A stretch of 64,000 bases of DNA, taken from Alnus glutinosa. Taxonomy: Eukaryota > Streptophyta > Magnoliopsida > Fagales > Betulaceae. This document shows, piece after piece, positions 46,608 to 57,452 of the stretch (position 1 is its first letter; every line of letters begins with the position of its first letter). A model generated the notes under the pieces. The model saw only the letters and a program-made list of their open reading frames with translations, had not been told where the DNA came from and made no database searches. Where the stretch lies: positions 24,326,304-24,390,303 of the forward strand of contig NC_084888.1 of NCBI RefSeq assembly GCF_958979055.1, in the 5' to 3' direction. A program made the position numbers and the translations under genes.

Positions 46608-49600
46608 CTATAGCAGAGAGAGCCCACATATGACAACCACTGCATAAACACTGCAGTCTATGAAAATGGCAAGAACAATCTGGTACACCACCAGGCCTCT
46701 CTCCAAAATCTTCTCTGCCTTTTCCCAGTTATGTCCATGATCTTCCCGAGGAACCGTTCTTTCTTCTTCTGCATCATCAGAGTCTCTTCGCTTCTCAAGG
46801 TACAATCGTGCAAGTACAATTGTTACATCAGTAAGCAAGAGTATGTAAAGAGGCTTTGAGGCTACAACACTCTCAGATTTCACTATGTTCCTCCCAAATA
46901 ATGGAAAATCAACGTAAGATAAAACTACCAAGAACGCTATTATGACAGCAGAAATCACGCGTGTACTCTCAGAAGCTATAATACAAGAATTTATTCCTCT
47001 TGAAGTAAAAAGTTTAGGGGTCCTTTGAATTATTGATGCTCCAAGGAATGTTTGTATTTTGGTCCTATCATCCACAGAAGTCTGAATAGCTTTTATGCCA
47101 GTGCCACATTTGTTTAATTGAGGCTCTCCTTGGCCATCAATGCAAAAATTATTTCCCCTGGAAACTTCATCATTACCTTCATGTTTCAGCAATGTAGAAT
47201 CAGAGGTATCATCCTTACCCTCAAGATAACCTGCAAAATTAGTGAAATCAATCTGAAGCACTGCTCAAAATATGTATAAAATTCACAAGTTGAAGTAATA
47301 ATGGCACATATCTTGTCCTGTTGAGGTAACAATGTTTTAGATCGAAGATTTTGTTCAAATTTTTAAGCTGATACTCTCATTCTTAAATTCAATCCCGATA
47401 AAAGTACCTTGAACATGTCATTGGAAATGCACGGTAAATTTCATTTTAGTGAAAAGAATATGTAAACTTAGTTCACCTTGGAGCTTTCTTGGTACCACTT
47501 AAGCCACTAAGGTTACACAAAGAAGACACTACTTTCTTTATAGATTTAAGGGTTAAATACATTTGACCCTCCTGTGGTTTAAAGACTTTATTTTTTATTC
47601 TCTGTGGTTCATTTCGTATCGTAAATGGTACCTCGTTTATGACTAAAGACGGGGATGGTGTTAGGAAATTAATCTTATTTTCCAAGACCCGTGAGATGTG
47701 AAAAATAAGAAGACAGCAAAATTAAATCAATCACAACAGACACCAAGATTTAAGTAGTTCCCTCAATATGAGGTTCATCCACTGGCAAAGGCAATCCCGA
47801 AGAAAATCCACTATCAAAAGATGAGTACAAGAGAGTAACAGGGCGAGAAAACCACTTAAACCCAAAGTCCTAATACACTCAATTCTCACTTTTACCCAAA
47901 AGGAGAATAATAACAAAAAAATAAAAAAATAAAAACCTTTCTTTTTGGCACTCTCACCTTCTTTCTCTCAATTTTTGCACACACTTTTGTAGCAGACAAG
48001 AGGCTCCTTTTATAAGAGCACTAAGTCCGTCAAAGTCTCCCAATACAAGACCAACAAGGAAATTCCTTCTCCTACTCCATGTAGGTTACGTTGATCTTAA
48101 AAACAAAGGAATACCAAGTAGTCTTCAATTCGGTCAAGGAGTCTCCAATTCCACATAGTAAAAGGAAAACAGATGGGACCCATGTTGTGATGGGTGAAAG
48201 TCACACTTGAAAATCCAACAATCTCCACTTTGATTTGAATCCCACTTACCTCTCAGTATACCTTCGCCCGTTGGCCCAAGGACAATCATAATCTACAAAT
48301 ACCACTAAAGTCTAAGCATCTCTTGAACTTGAGCATAAAACTTAGTTTAAACAGACCATTATGCTTCTCTACCAGTCTTATTGGCCACATAGCTTTCTCT
48401 AATGACTCTTTCTTCCTATAGACCCATCTACACCCTTTATCCTTATTTCCCTTGAGCAATCCTACAGACTCCCAAGCTTTACCTTTCTGTAATAATTCCA
48501 CCTCTTTTGGCATACCATCTTGAATAGACGATGGATCTCCACTACTAGCTGTCAGAGTAAAGGAAACCATATCCACAAAGTCATACCTCTCCGGTGATTT
48601 TCAATCACGTTTCTCTCTACGTCTTGCTAAAGAATAAGGCTCTTCTCGGTGCTGTGAGTCTCTTGAAGACTCTTTGTCATCACCTTTGTCCGTGAGTGAA
48701 TGATGTTCATCAAGCTCCACCTCCACGATTTGTTTTCCTTTCTGGCTGTCAGTCATTGCCTCATCTAAGTTGACAAACTCAGACTTATGTTAGATTCCGA
48801 CTATATACCCACAGGTTTTGCACTTGACCTGTCCTTGTACACAGCCTGTTCATTAAAAGTAATTTTCCTATTTCTAATGATCTTCCAGTTTTGATCATCC
48901 AAAAACCTATGGCCAAAGGCCTCATTAACTGTATCTCTAATATTTGTAGTCAGATAGAGAGTACCTGTCTTGTATCCACGAGCCAAAATCCTGGCTCCCG
49001 TGCTAACTTTCCACCTACCACCATGAAAGCTAATAGCATGCCATTCTTCATCCAGTTGTCCCACTGAAATCAAATTCTCCTTCAGTTCTAAAACATGTCT
49101 GAGTTTCTGCAGTTTTCATACCGAGTCATTGTGGACTCTAATATGAATATCACCCATGCCCACAATATCCAACGCCGATCCGTCAGCCAAGTACACCTTC
49201 CCGAAATTCCCAACAACAAAGTTTTCGAGAACTTCACGGATTGCGGTGGTATGGAAAGAAACTCCTGAGTCCAAGTGTAATACCCCGTATTTTAAATATG
49301 GGTATAAATATTTATTTATTAAAGAGCTTTTATAGTTTTAGTCCAATAAAAATTTAAACGGACCTTAAACTTTGGAATAACGAAAATAGGGTCAAACGAA
49401 CTCTGCTTTGGTCGATTCAAAAGTCAAAACGCTCGTCTCAAAGTCCTCTAGCTACCCTCAAAATTTCATAATTTTTGGACTTCGTTAAAGGTACAAAAAT
49501 ACCTGCAAAAATTACTACTCCTGTTTTAGACGAAAATCAGCATCAATAATTTATGGGGCCATTTTATTTCTTCTTGAAATCAACCCAATCCATGTGGAAC

Positions 49601-50213
49601 CAGCCCAGCCTGTATTAGAAAGCCCAGCCGACATTTTCTAATTAACTTAGCTTACACGTCTTGATGAGTTGATATTTTTTTCAAGTTTGCTGCCCAAGTA
49701 TAAATTCCACCCTTTGATTCTTCTTGCTGCCCACGCCTGGATTCACAGCCCACGCCTGGATTCACAGCCATTGATCATTCTTGCTCCCCAAGCTGAGTTC
49801 CAGCCATTTGATGCGATCAAAAAGGGTTGATATGGGCCGTCCAAATCTGTTTATAAGGAGAGGTAGCCCTTCACGTTCATGGCACAGTTTCCTCATCTTC
49901 TACCTTCATTTCTCTCTTTTTCTCTTATTTTTCTCTGTTGTTCTCTCTGTTCAGAACTGGACGGAGCTTAACAAAGCTCTGCAGAAACTCAACCTAACCT
50001 TCTTCTTCCTTCCATGGCCAAAATTCTTGCAGAGAGTTTTCTGCAACTCCTCTCCCTCTTCGGTAGCTCATAAAAATCAGAAGAAACCACAGCTTGCACA
50101 TAGCCCTCAAGAACAGAGAAGCTCTCCCTCTTCGCAAGAAGAAGGAAAGTTCAGCAGTCATAAAAGAAAACGAACAGGAAAAACAGGGGTGCTAGAACCG
50201 AGTGTGTCCAATG

Positions 50214-50249
<36 letters not shown>

Positions 50250-53200
50250 AGAAGAAAAGAGAAGTTTTGGAAAGGAGAAAAAGTCTTTAGAACACTTTTT
50301 GACTCCCTCGTAAGTCCCTTCTAGCTAACTTTTCCTTTTTGATTGAAAGTGCCCACTTCTAAAAAGGAGAGAGAAAGGAGTCAGATCTTATTAAATATAT
50401 ATAATTGAGTGAACATCCTAAATAGCTTTAGTTTTAAATTTTAAAGTTATTACATTATTTGAGGTTTTAATATTATGTTTTAAACAAGTGTTTTTTTTAA
50501 AAACGGGGTATTTAATTAAATATGTCAAATACGGTGTTTTACAAAAAAAAAAAAAAAATGATATTGTGCTGCCCAAATATTTTAAAGTTTTTTTTAGGCG
50601 TTATTAATACTAATGACGTTATTCTACCCGAATTTTATAAGAATAAAATAAAGTTATTATTTTATTTTGATACATAAAACTCATTATTTATAATTGGTAA
50701 GCTATTATGTTTATATGCTATAAAAATAATATATATGTGTTTAATTAATTGATGAAAGAAAAGAAATAATAAGGAGAGGATACTTTAGTTTAAGTTTTAG
50801 GTTTCAAATTTCAGAATATTTCTCTAAATTTCTTCTTGTAATTTATTTAGGTAAAAGATAGCAAAAATACTGCTGAGAAAATACCAGGTAAGGGAAACAC
50901 TACCTCAAAACCTCGGCAAAGTTTTAATAAAACTTTTTCAAAAGAAAAAGTCGGGGATTTTTTAAACTCTTTCAACTCTTTAATATTACTTGTTTTTTTT
51001 ATTATCAATATAATAATGCTTTTGTCATATGATGTGATTGAAATCTCATGTGATCATACTTGATTTATATTTGATACATGTGCTCCATATGAATAAAGTT
51101 GGTGAAATCATAGTTCTCAAAGTATGTGCACCATATGAATAAAGTTGATGATATCATAATATATGTGTTACATGTGCAACATATGAGCAAAGGTTGATAA
51201 TATCATAGTATATATTTCATGTGCACACAGTTTTACCCCCGCGGTACCATGTCATAGACGATCCGGATCATATATGTGTTATGTGTTATGTGCTATGTGT
51301 TATGTGGGTAGCATGGCAACCACACGGAAGGACTAAAGTGTGGGCTACCGGCCGGGGAGGCCTTCACCTAGGGAAGTTCCCAACCCGGTACGGCTCTCCC
51401 CTGTGACGACAGGATGGGCCCATAGTCGTCTTTTGAGACGAGCCAGACGTGCGCCGCTCATGGTTAATTAGCGGATATTGGACCAAGGGTGGTTAAAACT
51501 TACACGTAGCATAAATAATTCATGCACCATTTTACATTTGATATAATTGTATGTCAATTAACTGTTTCTTTACTTGCTAAATTATTTGAATTCTATTTAG
51601 AATTTCTGAAAAGAAAATTACACTATTATTGTTGTGTTTTCCTTACTGAGTTGTCGAACTCACCCCCTTCTTTCCCCAAATCTTTTCAGATGACACTGTA
51701 GACCGGAGTCTTTTCATTATGGATGGCATAGACCCCACCCCTAAGAGCAATAAATCAATAAAGACCGGCCTAACTTTTGTATTGTGCATATTTATTTTGA
51801 ATTTATGAAAATACGATGTAATAACCAAAGAACTACTATATATGTATATATTCATATAATGAAATATAGCCATGCGCTATTCCTGGGAAATTGTGTACAT
51901 GTTTTAAATTATAGAGATGTTTTATAGCTCAAGTTCGTGTTCCCCTTATATCCCAAAACGGGGGCGTGACACCAAGACTCAAGAATCAAGAGGACTGTCG
52001 ACAGAGAGAATTAGGGCATCATATACTTCTCCTGTCACCACGTTTGCAGAGTCGTTCACAGTCTTCTTCCTTGGTTCCTTGCAGTTCTTCTTAAAGTGAT
52101 CAGTCTTGCCACAATTCCAGCATTCTGGTTGGTTACCAAATCTGGATTCGGTTCTACCTTTTCTGGATCTTGATCTGCCTCGTCCAGAGTTTTTACCATA
52201 TCCTCTACCCCTTGTCTCGAGATTTAAGGCAGCACTAGAATATGAGGCTTCACTAGAATCCCTTCTACGTATCTCCTCACTTAGAATTAAATCCCGAATA
52301 TCCTCATACTTGAGTTTACTATTCCCTGTAGAAATGCTCACAACCATTCTCATGGCCTCCCAACTGTTTGGCAAAGATGCCAAGACAATCAATGCGCGTA
52401 TCTCATCATCAAAATCAATTTTCACGGAAGACAATTGATTCATGATTGTATTGAATTCATTCAGATGCTGCGCCACCGAAGCTTCTTCCGACATCTTTAG
52501 GTTGAACAATTTCTTCATCAGATGCATCTTATTGTTAGTAGACGATTTTTCATACATATTTGACAAAGCCGCCATTAGACCCACTGTGGTCTTCTCCTTC
52601 ACAACGTTGTGCGCAATTGATCTTGACAGTGATAACCTGATAACTGCCAGGGCTTTACGATCAAGCAGAGCCCACTCGCTAGCATACATGTCGTCGGTTT
52701 GTTCTCCTAAAAGAGGTTGATAGAGGTCCTTCCCATAAAGAATATCTTCAATCTGCATCTTCCAATACCAAAAATCTGTGCCGTTGAACTTTTCGATTCC
52801 AATCTTTGCTTCTTCTCCTGCCATCGCTCTCACCCAAACCAAAAGCTCTGATATCAATTGTTAGAAAATTAATCTTATTTTCCAAGACCCGTGAGATGCA
52901 AAAAATAAGAAGGCAGCAAAATTAAATCAATCACAACAGACACCAAGATTTAAGTGATTCCCTCAATATGAGGTACGTCCACTGGCGAAGGCAATACTGG
53001 AGAGTAACAGGGCGAGAAAACCACTCAAATAAATCATAAAAAATTCCATCTCCTACTCCATGTAAGTTACGTAGGTCTTAAAAACAAAGGAATACCAAGA
53101 AGTCTCCAATTCCACATGGTAAAAGGAAAACAGATGGGACCCACATGTGATGGGTGAAAGTCACACTTAAAAATCCAACATATGGTATTGACAGAAGTCT

Positions 53201-53899
53201 ACGTCCAAAAAAATACTTTGATACCAAATGATAGGGACAAATGGTTTCTATCTATTGAAAATCAGGAAAAAAAAATTAAAAATTAAAAAAAGATAAAAGA
53301 TAAATCGATCAAAGAGATTGAACCTCAATTTAATCACTTCGAGAGATCTACCTCTAATTTCTTTAATCGAAATAATAAAAATTTAGGGTTTTGAAGGCTT
53401 AAGATATCTCCGAACAATGCTAATTATGTTCGGCATCAAGGTAAATACTAAATACAAGCACAATGAATGCTTTTATTTTTATAATCTATAAATAAATCAT
53501 AAAAAAATTTGGTAATTTCAATCTTCATATCACTAATAATGGCTACAATTAAACTAGAGAAGGATAAACCCAGAAAGTCAACAAAGCGTCATTTCTTAAC
53601 AATCAAGCAACAACTACGGCAACTGTGCAACATATAATTGCGCGACAAACTCTACCCATATAAAGGAAGAAAACTGTATGCATAATTTAAATATATAGAA
53701 AAATGAAAGAAATAACAAAGACTGCAGTCTACGTATGTACCGTCGTTGTGATCATGGAGAGATGATGATGATGATGACGATGATGGGGTTGATGCAGGGA
53801 GAGTTTTGATTCGGCCGGTGATGAGAGCCATCCGATCCGACTCTCTCTCGACGATTCTTCTTCTCCTTTCTTCTCTGTCATCGTTCGATGCCATCTCCA

Positions 53900-53900
<1 letters not shown>
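46608..53900 (-). CDS. GET2/CAML-like ER membrane receptor subunit (GET1-interacting-protein type)
   Basis: Two exons on the minus strand, 53900-53741 and 47230-46608, joined in phase 1 (783 nt, 260 residues). The N-terminus is cytosolic-looking and strongly basic (REERRRR at 9-15), followed by DRMALITGRI (22-31). That layout corresponds to the GET3-binding N-terminus of yeast GET2 (RERR followed by a short helix ending near ITG). Three hydrophobic segments lie at about residues 145-165, 180-198 and 233-257, matching the three-TM GET2/CAML topology, with an acidic loop (DSDDAEEE) between TM2 and TM3. From the family, it should anchor the GET3 ATPase with GET1 for insertion of tail-anchored proteins into the ER; this is inferred from topology and motif. 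The 6.5-kb intron contains a nested pair of retroelements (47659-53180). Confidence 0.85.
47659..48220 (-). repeat. 3' LTR of the copia element
   Basis: On the plus strand it begins TGTTAGGAAATTAATC and ends AAAATCCAACA, that is, TG…CA on both strands. It carries about 240 bp that are missing from the other LTR. Confidence 0.9.
48286..49275 (-). pseudogene. Copia pol remnant (protease start, integrase end, RT fragment)
   Basis: Minus-strand reading starts at the protease LDSGVSFHTT motif (from 49275). It continues through ISVGQLDEEWHAISFHGG and the GTLYLTT block of the pre-integrase region, jumps straight to the integrase tail DDQNWKIIRNRKITFNEQ, and then to the RT entry (ELLQKGKAWESV and GCRWVYRKKE). 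Catalytic integrase residues and the RT YVDD box are absent. In-frame stops are present. Confidence 0.85.
49276..51971 (+). mobile_element. Ty3/gypsy-type solo LTR (Tekay/Del-like) inserted in the copia element
   Basis: A 2696-bp segment beginning TGTAATACCCCG and ending GGGGGCGTGACA, flanked by a perfect 5-bp duplication CCAAG (49271-49275 and 51972-51976). It splits the copia protease at the codon before the LDSG aspartate. The interior has a TATA-like GTTTATAAGGAG (about 49849), a C/T-rich leader and a long A-run (50214-50246). Further blocks characteristic of large plant gypsy LTRs include GCGGTACCATGTCATAG, GACGAGCCAGACGTGCGCC and TGTCGAACTCACCCCCTTC. There is no internal gag-pol, so it is a solo LTR formed by recombination. 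Confidence 0.88.
51979..52824 (-). pseudogene. Copia gag polyprotein remnant
   Basis: Minus-strand frame from an ATG at 52824 (MAGEEAKIGIEKFNGTDFWY…) to a stop at 51979, about 281 residues. It carries the gag_UBN2-like helical region (LMKKLFNLKMSE, ASLPNSW) and a CCHC zinc knuckle CWNCGKTDHFKKNC near the end. A TGA replaces the Trp codon expected just before the protease LDSG, and the solo LTR follows within a few bases. Confidence 0.9.
52859..53180 (-). repeat. 5' LTR of the copia element (internally deleted)
   Basis: On the plus strand it begins TGTTAGAAAATTAATC and ends AAAATCCAACA. It lacks about 240 bp relative to the other LTR. Confidence 0.9.

Positions 53901-53902
<2 letters not shown>

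Positions 53903-53934
<32 letters not shown>
53903..53934. repeat. (CT)n microsatellite in the 5' leader of the GET2-like gene
   Basis: About 16 CT units (GA on the coding strand), 3 bp upstream of the ATG at 53900. It most likely lies in the 5' UTR. Confidence 0.92.
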
Positions 53935-53937
<3 letters not shown>

Positions 53938-54829
53938 CTTTTGGTGCCTTTGAAAAAATCAGCTATTTCTGTCGGAAAAGATGTGCTCTTCTGTTAGACG
54001 AAGCCGTTTAATAGGCGCAGAGGGTCAAGTTCTTTTCTCTCATACGATGTCGTTTAACTGGTGGTAGTAGTTCATTTTCATTTTGGGGATTTGCAAGTTG
54101 CTTTCTCTAGCTAGGTTACTTTCCCCGAGAAAAAAACGAATAAAGTTGTTTGCTCTTAGACGACGTCGTTTTCAGCAGGCCAAGGCCATGAACCATGAAA
54201 ATCATTTTATGTTAAGAAGTGCGACTTGAGCCCACGCTTTCTCATGAGAATGACGTCGTTTTTAAAGAGTTAAAGATTGAACATATGATATACTTGGCTC
54301 CATCAGACTTGTTTGTTAGGGGTAGTTGATCAAGTTGACTGTAGTGATTGGTGTACGTACCACACGTAGGCTTCCCCAGCCCATTAACTGGCCCATCCTC
54401 AACAAAGTTTCAAGTTGGCCTACTATTAAAGAACCCTATAGGCTAGTCGAACCCAATCTGGTTTAGGCCGGCCGAACCTGTCTAATTAAGCCGACTAGAT
54501 CCAACCTGATTGGAAGTACGAGCACACGGGGCATAAAGAGAGGCTGCATCTACCATATCTCATCCTCTACCACCTACACTACTGACATTCTGTTATTCTC
54601 AAGGAATGACAAATGTATGTCAAACAGAGTGAGAGCTACATAATCAAATTCTGTTAGTCATGAATCACTTCATCAATCGAAAAAGCATGGAAAAACACTC
54701 CATATAAGAGAAGAGAATTGGGTTTTTAGAGGTGCGTTAAAATTTAGCCAAACACTTTTCTTCTTCAATTTATTTTCCTTCTCCAAATAGGATTTTGAAA
54801 TAAGAGCAATGAAAATTCTTTTGTATGTA
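53935..54829. other. Promoter side of the GET2-like gene and intergenic DNA
   Basis: Repeated GACGTCGTTT-type words at 54044, 54160 and 54250 mark dispersed repeat fragments. No gene was seen. Confidence 0.4.
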
Positions 54830-55660
54830 TATGCAATAGGCAACTTAATGTATGCACAAGTCTACACTAGTCCTCACATTGGACTAGCAGTAGGACTATT
54901 GATGATATTCCAAATCGACCCAAGTTTGGAACATTATAGAATAGAGACCTACAAATAAAGTTTTGCGGTATATGCAAGGAACTAAGGACTACAACTTGAC
55001 CTAAAGCATTTGGAGGTTGGTTATTCAGATTCAAATTTTACTACATGTGTACGTAGAAAACATAAAGTTTACTTCATGATATATTTTTCTTATTATTGGA
55101 AGGGTTATATCCTAAAAATTCAGTAAGCACACAATAATTGTTACGTCTACAATGAAAGCATAATTTATTACTTGCTATGAATGAATTCACTACACATGCA
55201 TTATGGTTGAGAAATTTTATTAAAGGTATCAATATGGTTGATTCTAATATTCTATAGTGCGACTAATTAATCAATATCTTCTACCATAACTCTATTACAA
55301 TTTTCACTAAAAAAAAAAAAAAAAAAACGAGGCATTTATTATGTGTTAGGAAGTATGTATTAATGGTCAAGAAACCATTCCTGACCTTTAATTCTTCACC
55401 TATTTCCAACGTCCCAGCTTTATAGTCGAAAAAGTTTGTTTCCTGGCATATAACTTATGTGATAGGAAACACAATTTTCTAGCACATAAATCATAAAATA
55501 AAAGTAAAAGTAGAAGGAAGTATATCGACAAAAAGTATATATTTCAATGTGAGAGAGAACATTGAGAGATATAAAGTGTCTATTGAGTATATAAGTATTG
55601 AATTAATGACTGCGCGCAGATCCCATGACCAAAATTTTATTGGTAAAGCAGAATATATAA
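54830..55660 (+). pseudogene. Decayed copia RT/RNase H fragment
   Basis: Broken plus-strand frames recover the C-terminal pol order of Ty1/copia: a YAQVYTSPH-like stretch, then the tract reading MQGTKDYNLT, then VGYSDSNFTTC (RNase H entry), then TSTMKAEF and finally VSIEYIS before degeneration. Multiple frameshifts and stops occur, and an A-run near 55311-55327 interrupts it. No LTR was found at either side. Confidence 0.7.
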
Positions 55661-56470
55661 GGCAAAATTATAATTGAGGGTCTTTAATTTAGCCTATAAA
55701 TAAGGAGCTTGTATATTCCATCAATGAAGCATTATTGGGCATGGGTTAAAAGACACCTCTCTAGTAAAATTTTCTCTAGGTATTTATTGCTGGGATTTTT
55801 TCTCTAGGCTTGGTTAGCAACGGCTCTCTCCAACGACGTCGTTTGTTGTAAAAAATGCTTATTATTAAATCTTGACCGTCCAAATCTTCCCACCGGAGAT
55901 GTCTAATTATTTAATTAGCCATTGGATATAAGCCGGAATACAGAATATTATTTAATTTATGATCACCGATTAATAAAACTGATCAATGTGATGCGGAGAA
56001 GACCACATGCACAAACGTGCATGGCTGCTCCTATAAATATACAATCTTCTAGCTAGTTGCTTGCTAGCTCATCCAAGCTCATTTGTCAACTTAAAAGATC
56101 CATCTTTAACAAAATTTTATTTTAAATATTAGTTGTTTAATTCACAAGTCAAGCTTGAATATCTAAAGGCTTAATTGACATGTCAAAGTTCAAAGACAAA
56201 TTGGAGTACTTAGAAAGAAAATTAATAAAATAGATAAATTAAAGAGAGAATTAAAAAATAAAGAAAGAATACATATATAGATCGATAAAACCTAAAAGAA
56301 TTAGCTAGTCTTACGTTTTAACGTCTATTACAATTACGCCGTTATTTGAGCATTAATTAGACTAATTAATTAAATTAAAACTCGATTTAATTAATGTTTG
56401 TTAAATTAACTCTTTACAAGTAAATTAATATGGCCTTTAATTGGTAGGTGGTTACTGCGTTTCGTGTTCG

Positions 56471-56487
56471 TATTTTATATATAAATG
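56471..56487 (+). promoter_or_regulatory. Probable TATA box of the OVATE gene
   Basis: TATTTTATATATAAATG lies about 85-95 bp before the ATG at 56568, a normal plant TATA-to-ATG spacing for a short leader. Confidence 0.55.
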
Positions 56488-56567
56488 AACCACCTGGCCT
56501 CCAACCTTTTTCACTCAAACGTAACCCATTGTAATAATCAAGATCGAGCTAGCTAGCCAGAAAGAAA

Positions 56568-57452
56568 ATGCCTAAGAAGCTTCAAAAATCTCTTCAGGAG
56601 TACCTCGCCAAGCTCAAAAAACCCACCCCAAGCATCCAATTCCCCTCTAATTCCTTCTCATCCTCCAAGAATTGGATCCTCTCTGTGTGCAAGCACCCCA
56701 AGACTCTTTCCTTCGCCATGGACCGGAACCAAGAGAAGGCCGGGAAAAACAACGTCGACGACAACACCGGCGGCGAGGCGACGTTATCCGACATCGACCG
56801 CTTTCTCTTTGAGAATTTCAAGTCACTGTATATAGAGGGTGATGATGAAGATCATAATTACAATGAAAAGAAGAAGGGCAAAGAAAGTGATGAAGGCGAA
56901 AACCCTAGTGGTGCAGTTTTGTTTGGATCGCCTCGGTCCATGGACCTGCCGGCGGATCTTTGCGGGTCACACCGGTTCTTTGTCGCCCCCAGCATGTCGA
57001 GCTCGATTATCGAGGAATCCCGGACGAGCGGTACCAGCATGTCTGAGGATGCTGGGACGTCAAGCTCAACCTCAACTACAACGACCCTAAATGATTCCAC
57101 AACAACAACTAATGAAGACCACCATGCAAAGGATGATCATCATCGTGATGTCACGCTTCCCGAAGACTGCGTCGCTGTTCTAGCGTATTCTCCTAGCCCG
57201 TACGAGGATTTCCGGCGGTCCATGCAAGAGATGGTTGAAGCCCGCGGTATGCGGAATCATGGAAAGGTTGAATGGAGTTTCATGGAGGAGCTTTTGTTTT
57301 CTTACCTAAACCTCAATGAGAAGAAGTCATACAGGTACATAATAAGTGCTTTCGTTGATTTGATCGTGGTTTTGAGTCAGGATTCCGAAAGAGATCGATC
57401 AGAGCCAGATCGAGGAGGCCATGAAAAGAAGAGAGACGTAGGAATTTTGTGA
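56568..57452 (+). CDS. OVATE family protein (OFP13/14-like transcriptional repressor)
   Basis: Intronless, 294 residues. The N-terminus MPKKLQKSLQEYLAKLKKPT is the form seen in the OFP13/14/16/18 branch. An acidic, Ser/Thr-rich linker (SSSTSTTTT) precedes the OVATE domain at about residues 200-270: DCVAVLAYSPSPYEDFRRSM, then QEMVEARG, then WSFMEELLFSYLNLN, then YRYIISAFVDLIVVL. Family members act as nuclear or cytoskeleton-associated repressors with TRM and BELL/KNOX partners in organ shape and secondary-wall control; the specific role here is inferred. The ATG chosen is the first in frame and fits the family N-terminus. The tail after the domain (ERDRSEPDRGGHEKKRD) is lineage-specific. The neighbour downstream is RTEL1 on the opposite strand, with a gypsy remnant between. 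Confidence 0.95.
   Translation: MPKKLQKSLQEYLAKLKKPTPSIQFPSNSFSSSKNWILSVCKHPKTLSFAMDRNQEKAGKNNVDDNTGGEATLSDIDRFLFENFKSLYIEGDDEDHNYNEKKKGKESDEGENPSGAVLFGSPRSMDLPADLCGSHRFFVAPSMSSSIIEESRTSGTSMSEDAGTSSSTSTTTTLNDSTTTTNEDHHAKDDHHRDVTLPEDCVAVLAYSPSPYEDFRRSMQEMVEARGMRNHGKVEWSFMEELLFSYLNLNEKKSYRYIISAFVDLIVVLSQDSERDRSEPDRGGHEKKRDVGIL

Larger units (their letters stand above)
47659..53180 (-). mobile_element. Decayed Ty1/copia retrotransposon in the GET2-like intron
   Basis: LTRs at 47659-48220 (562 bp) and 52859-53180 (322 bp, with an internal deletion) are nearly identical where they align. Flanks GATGG and TATGG are a 4-of-5 target duplication. On the minus strand the primer-binding region reads ATTGATATCAGAGC next to the 5' LTR, and a polypurine AAAGTGGAGAT abuts the 3' LTR. 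Order on the minus strand: gag, protease start, integrase end, small RT fragment. The integrase core and most of RT are deleted, so it is dead. A gypsy-type solo LTR interrupts it at the protease. It has the opposite strand preference to no neighbour except its host gene, which is also minus. Confidence 0.92.

Noticed and set aside
49781..50290. 169-codon frame ending in a poly-Lys run
   Set aside because: Lies inside the gypsy-type solo LTR; the Lys run is the A-tract of that LTR.
53652..53740. Read-through extension of GET2-like exon 1 (to 53652)
   Set aside because: The donor GTACAT at 53740 joins in phase with the exon at 47230. The read-through peptide is low-complexity intron sequence.
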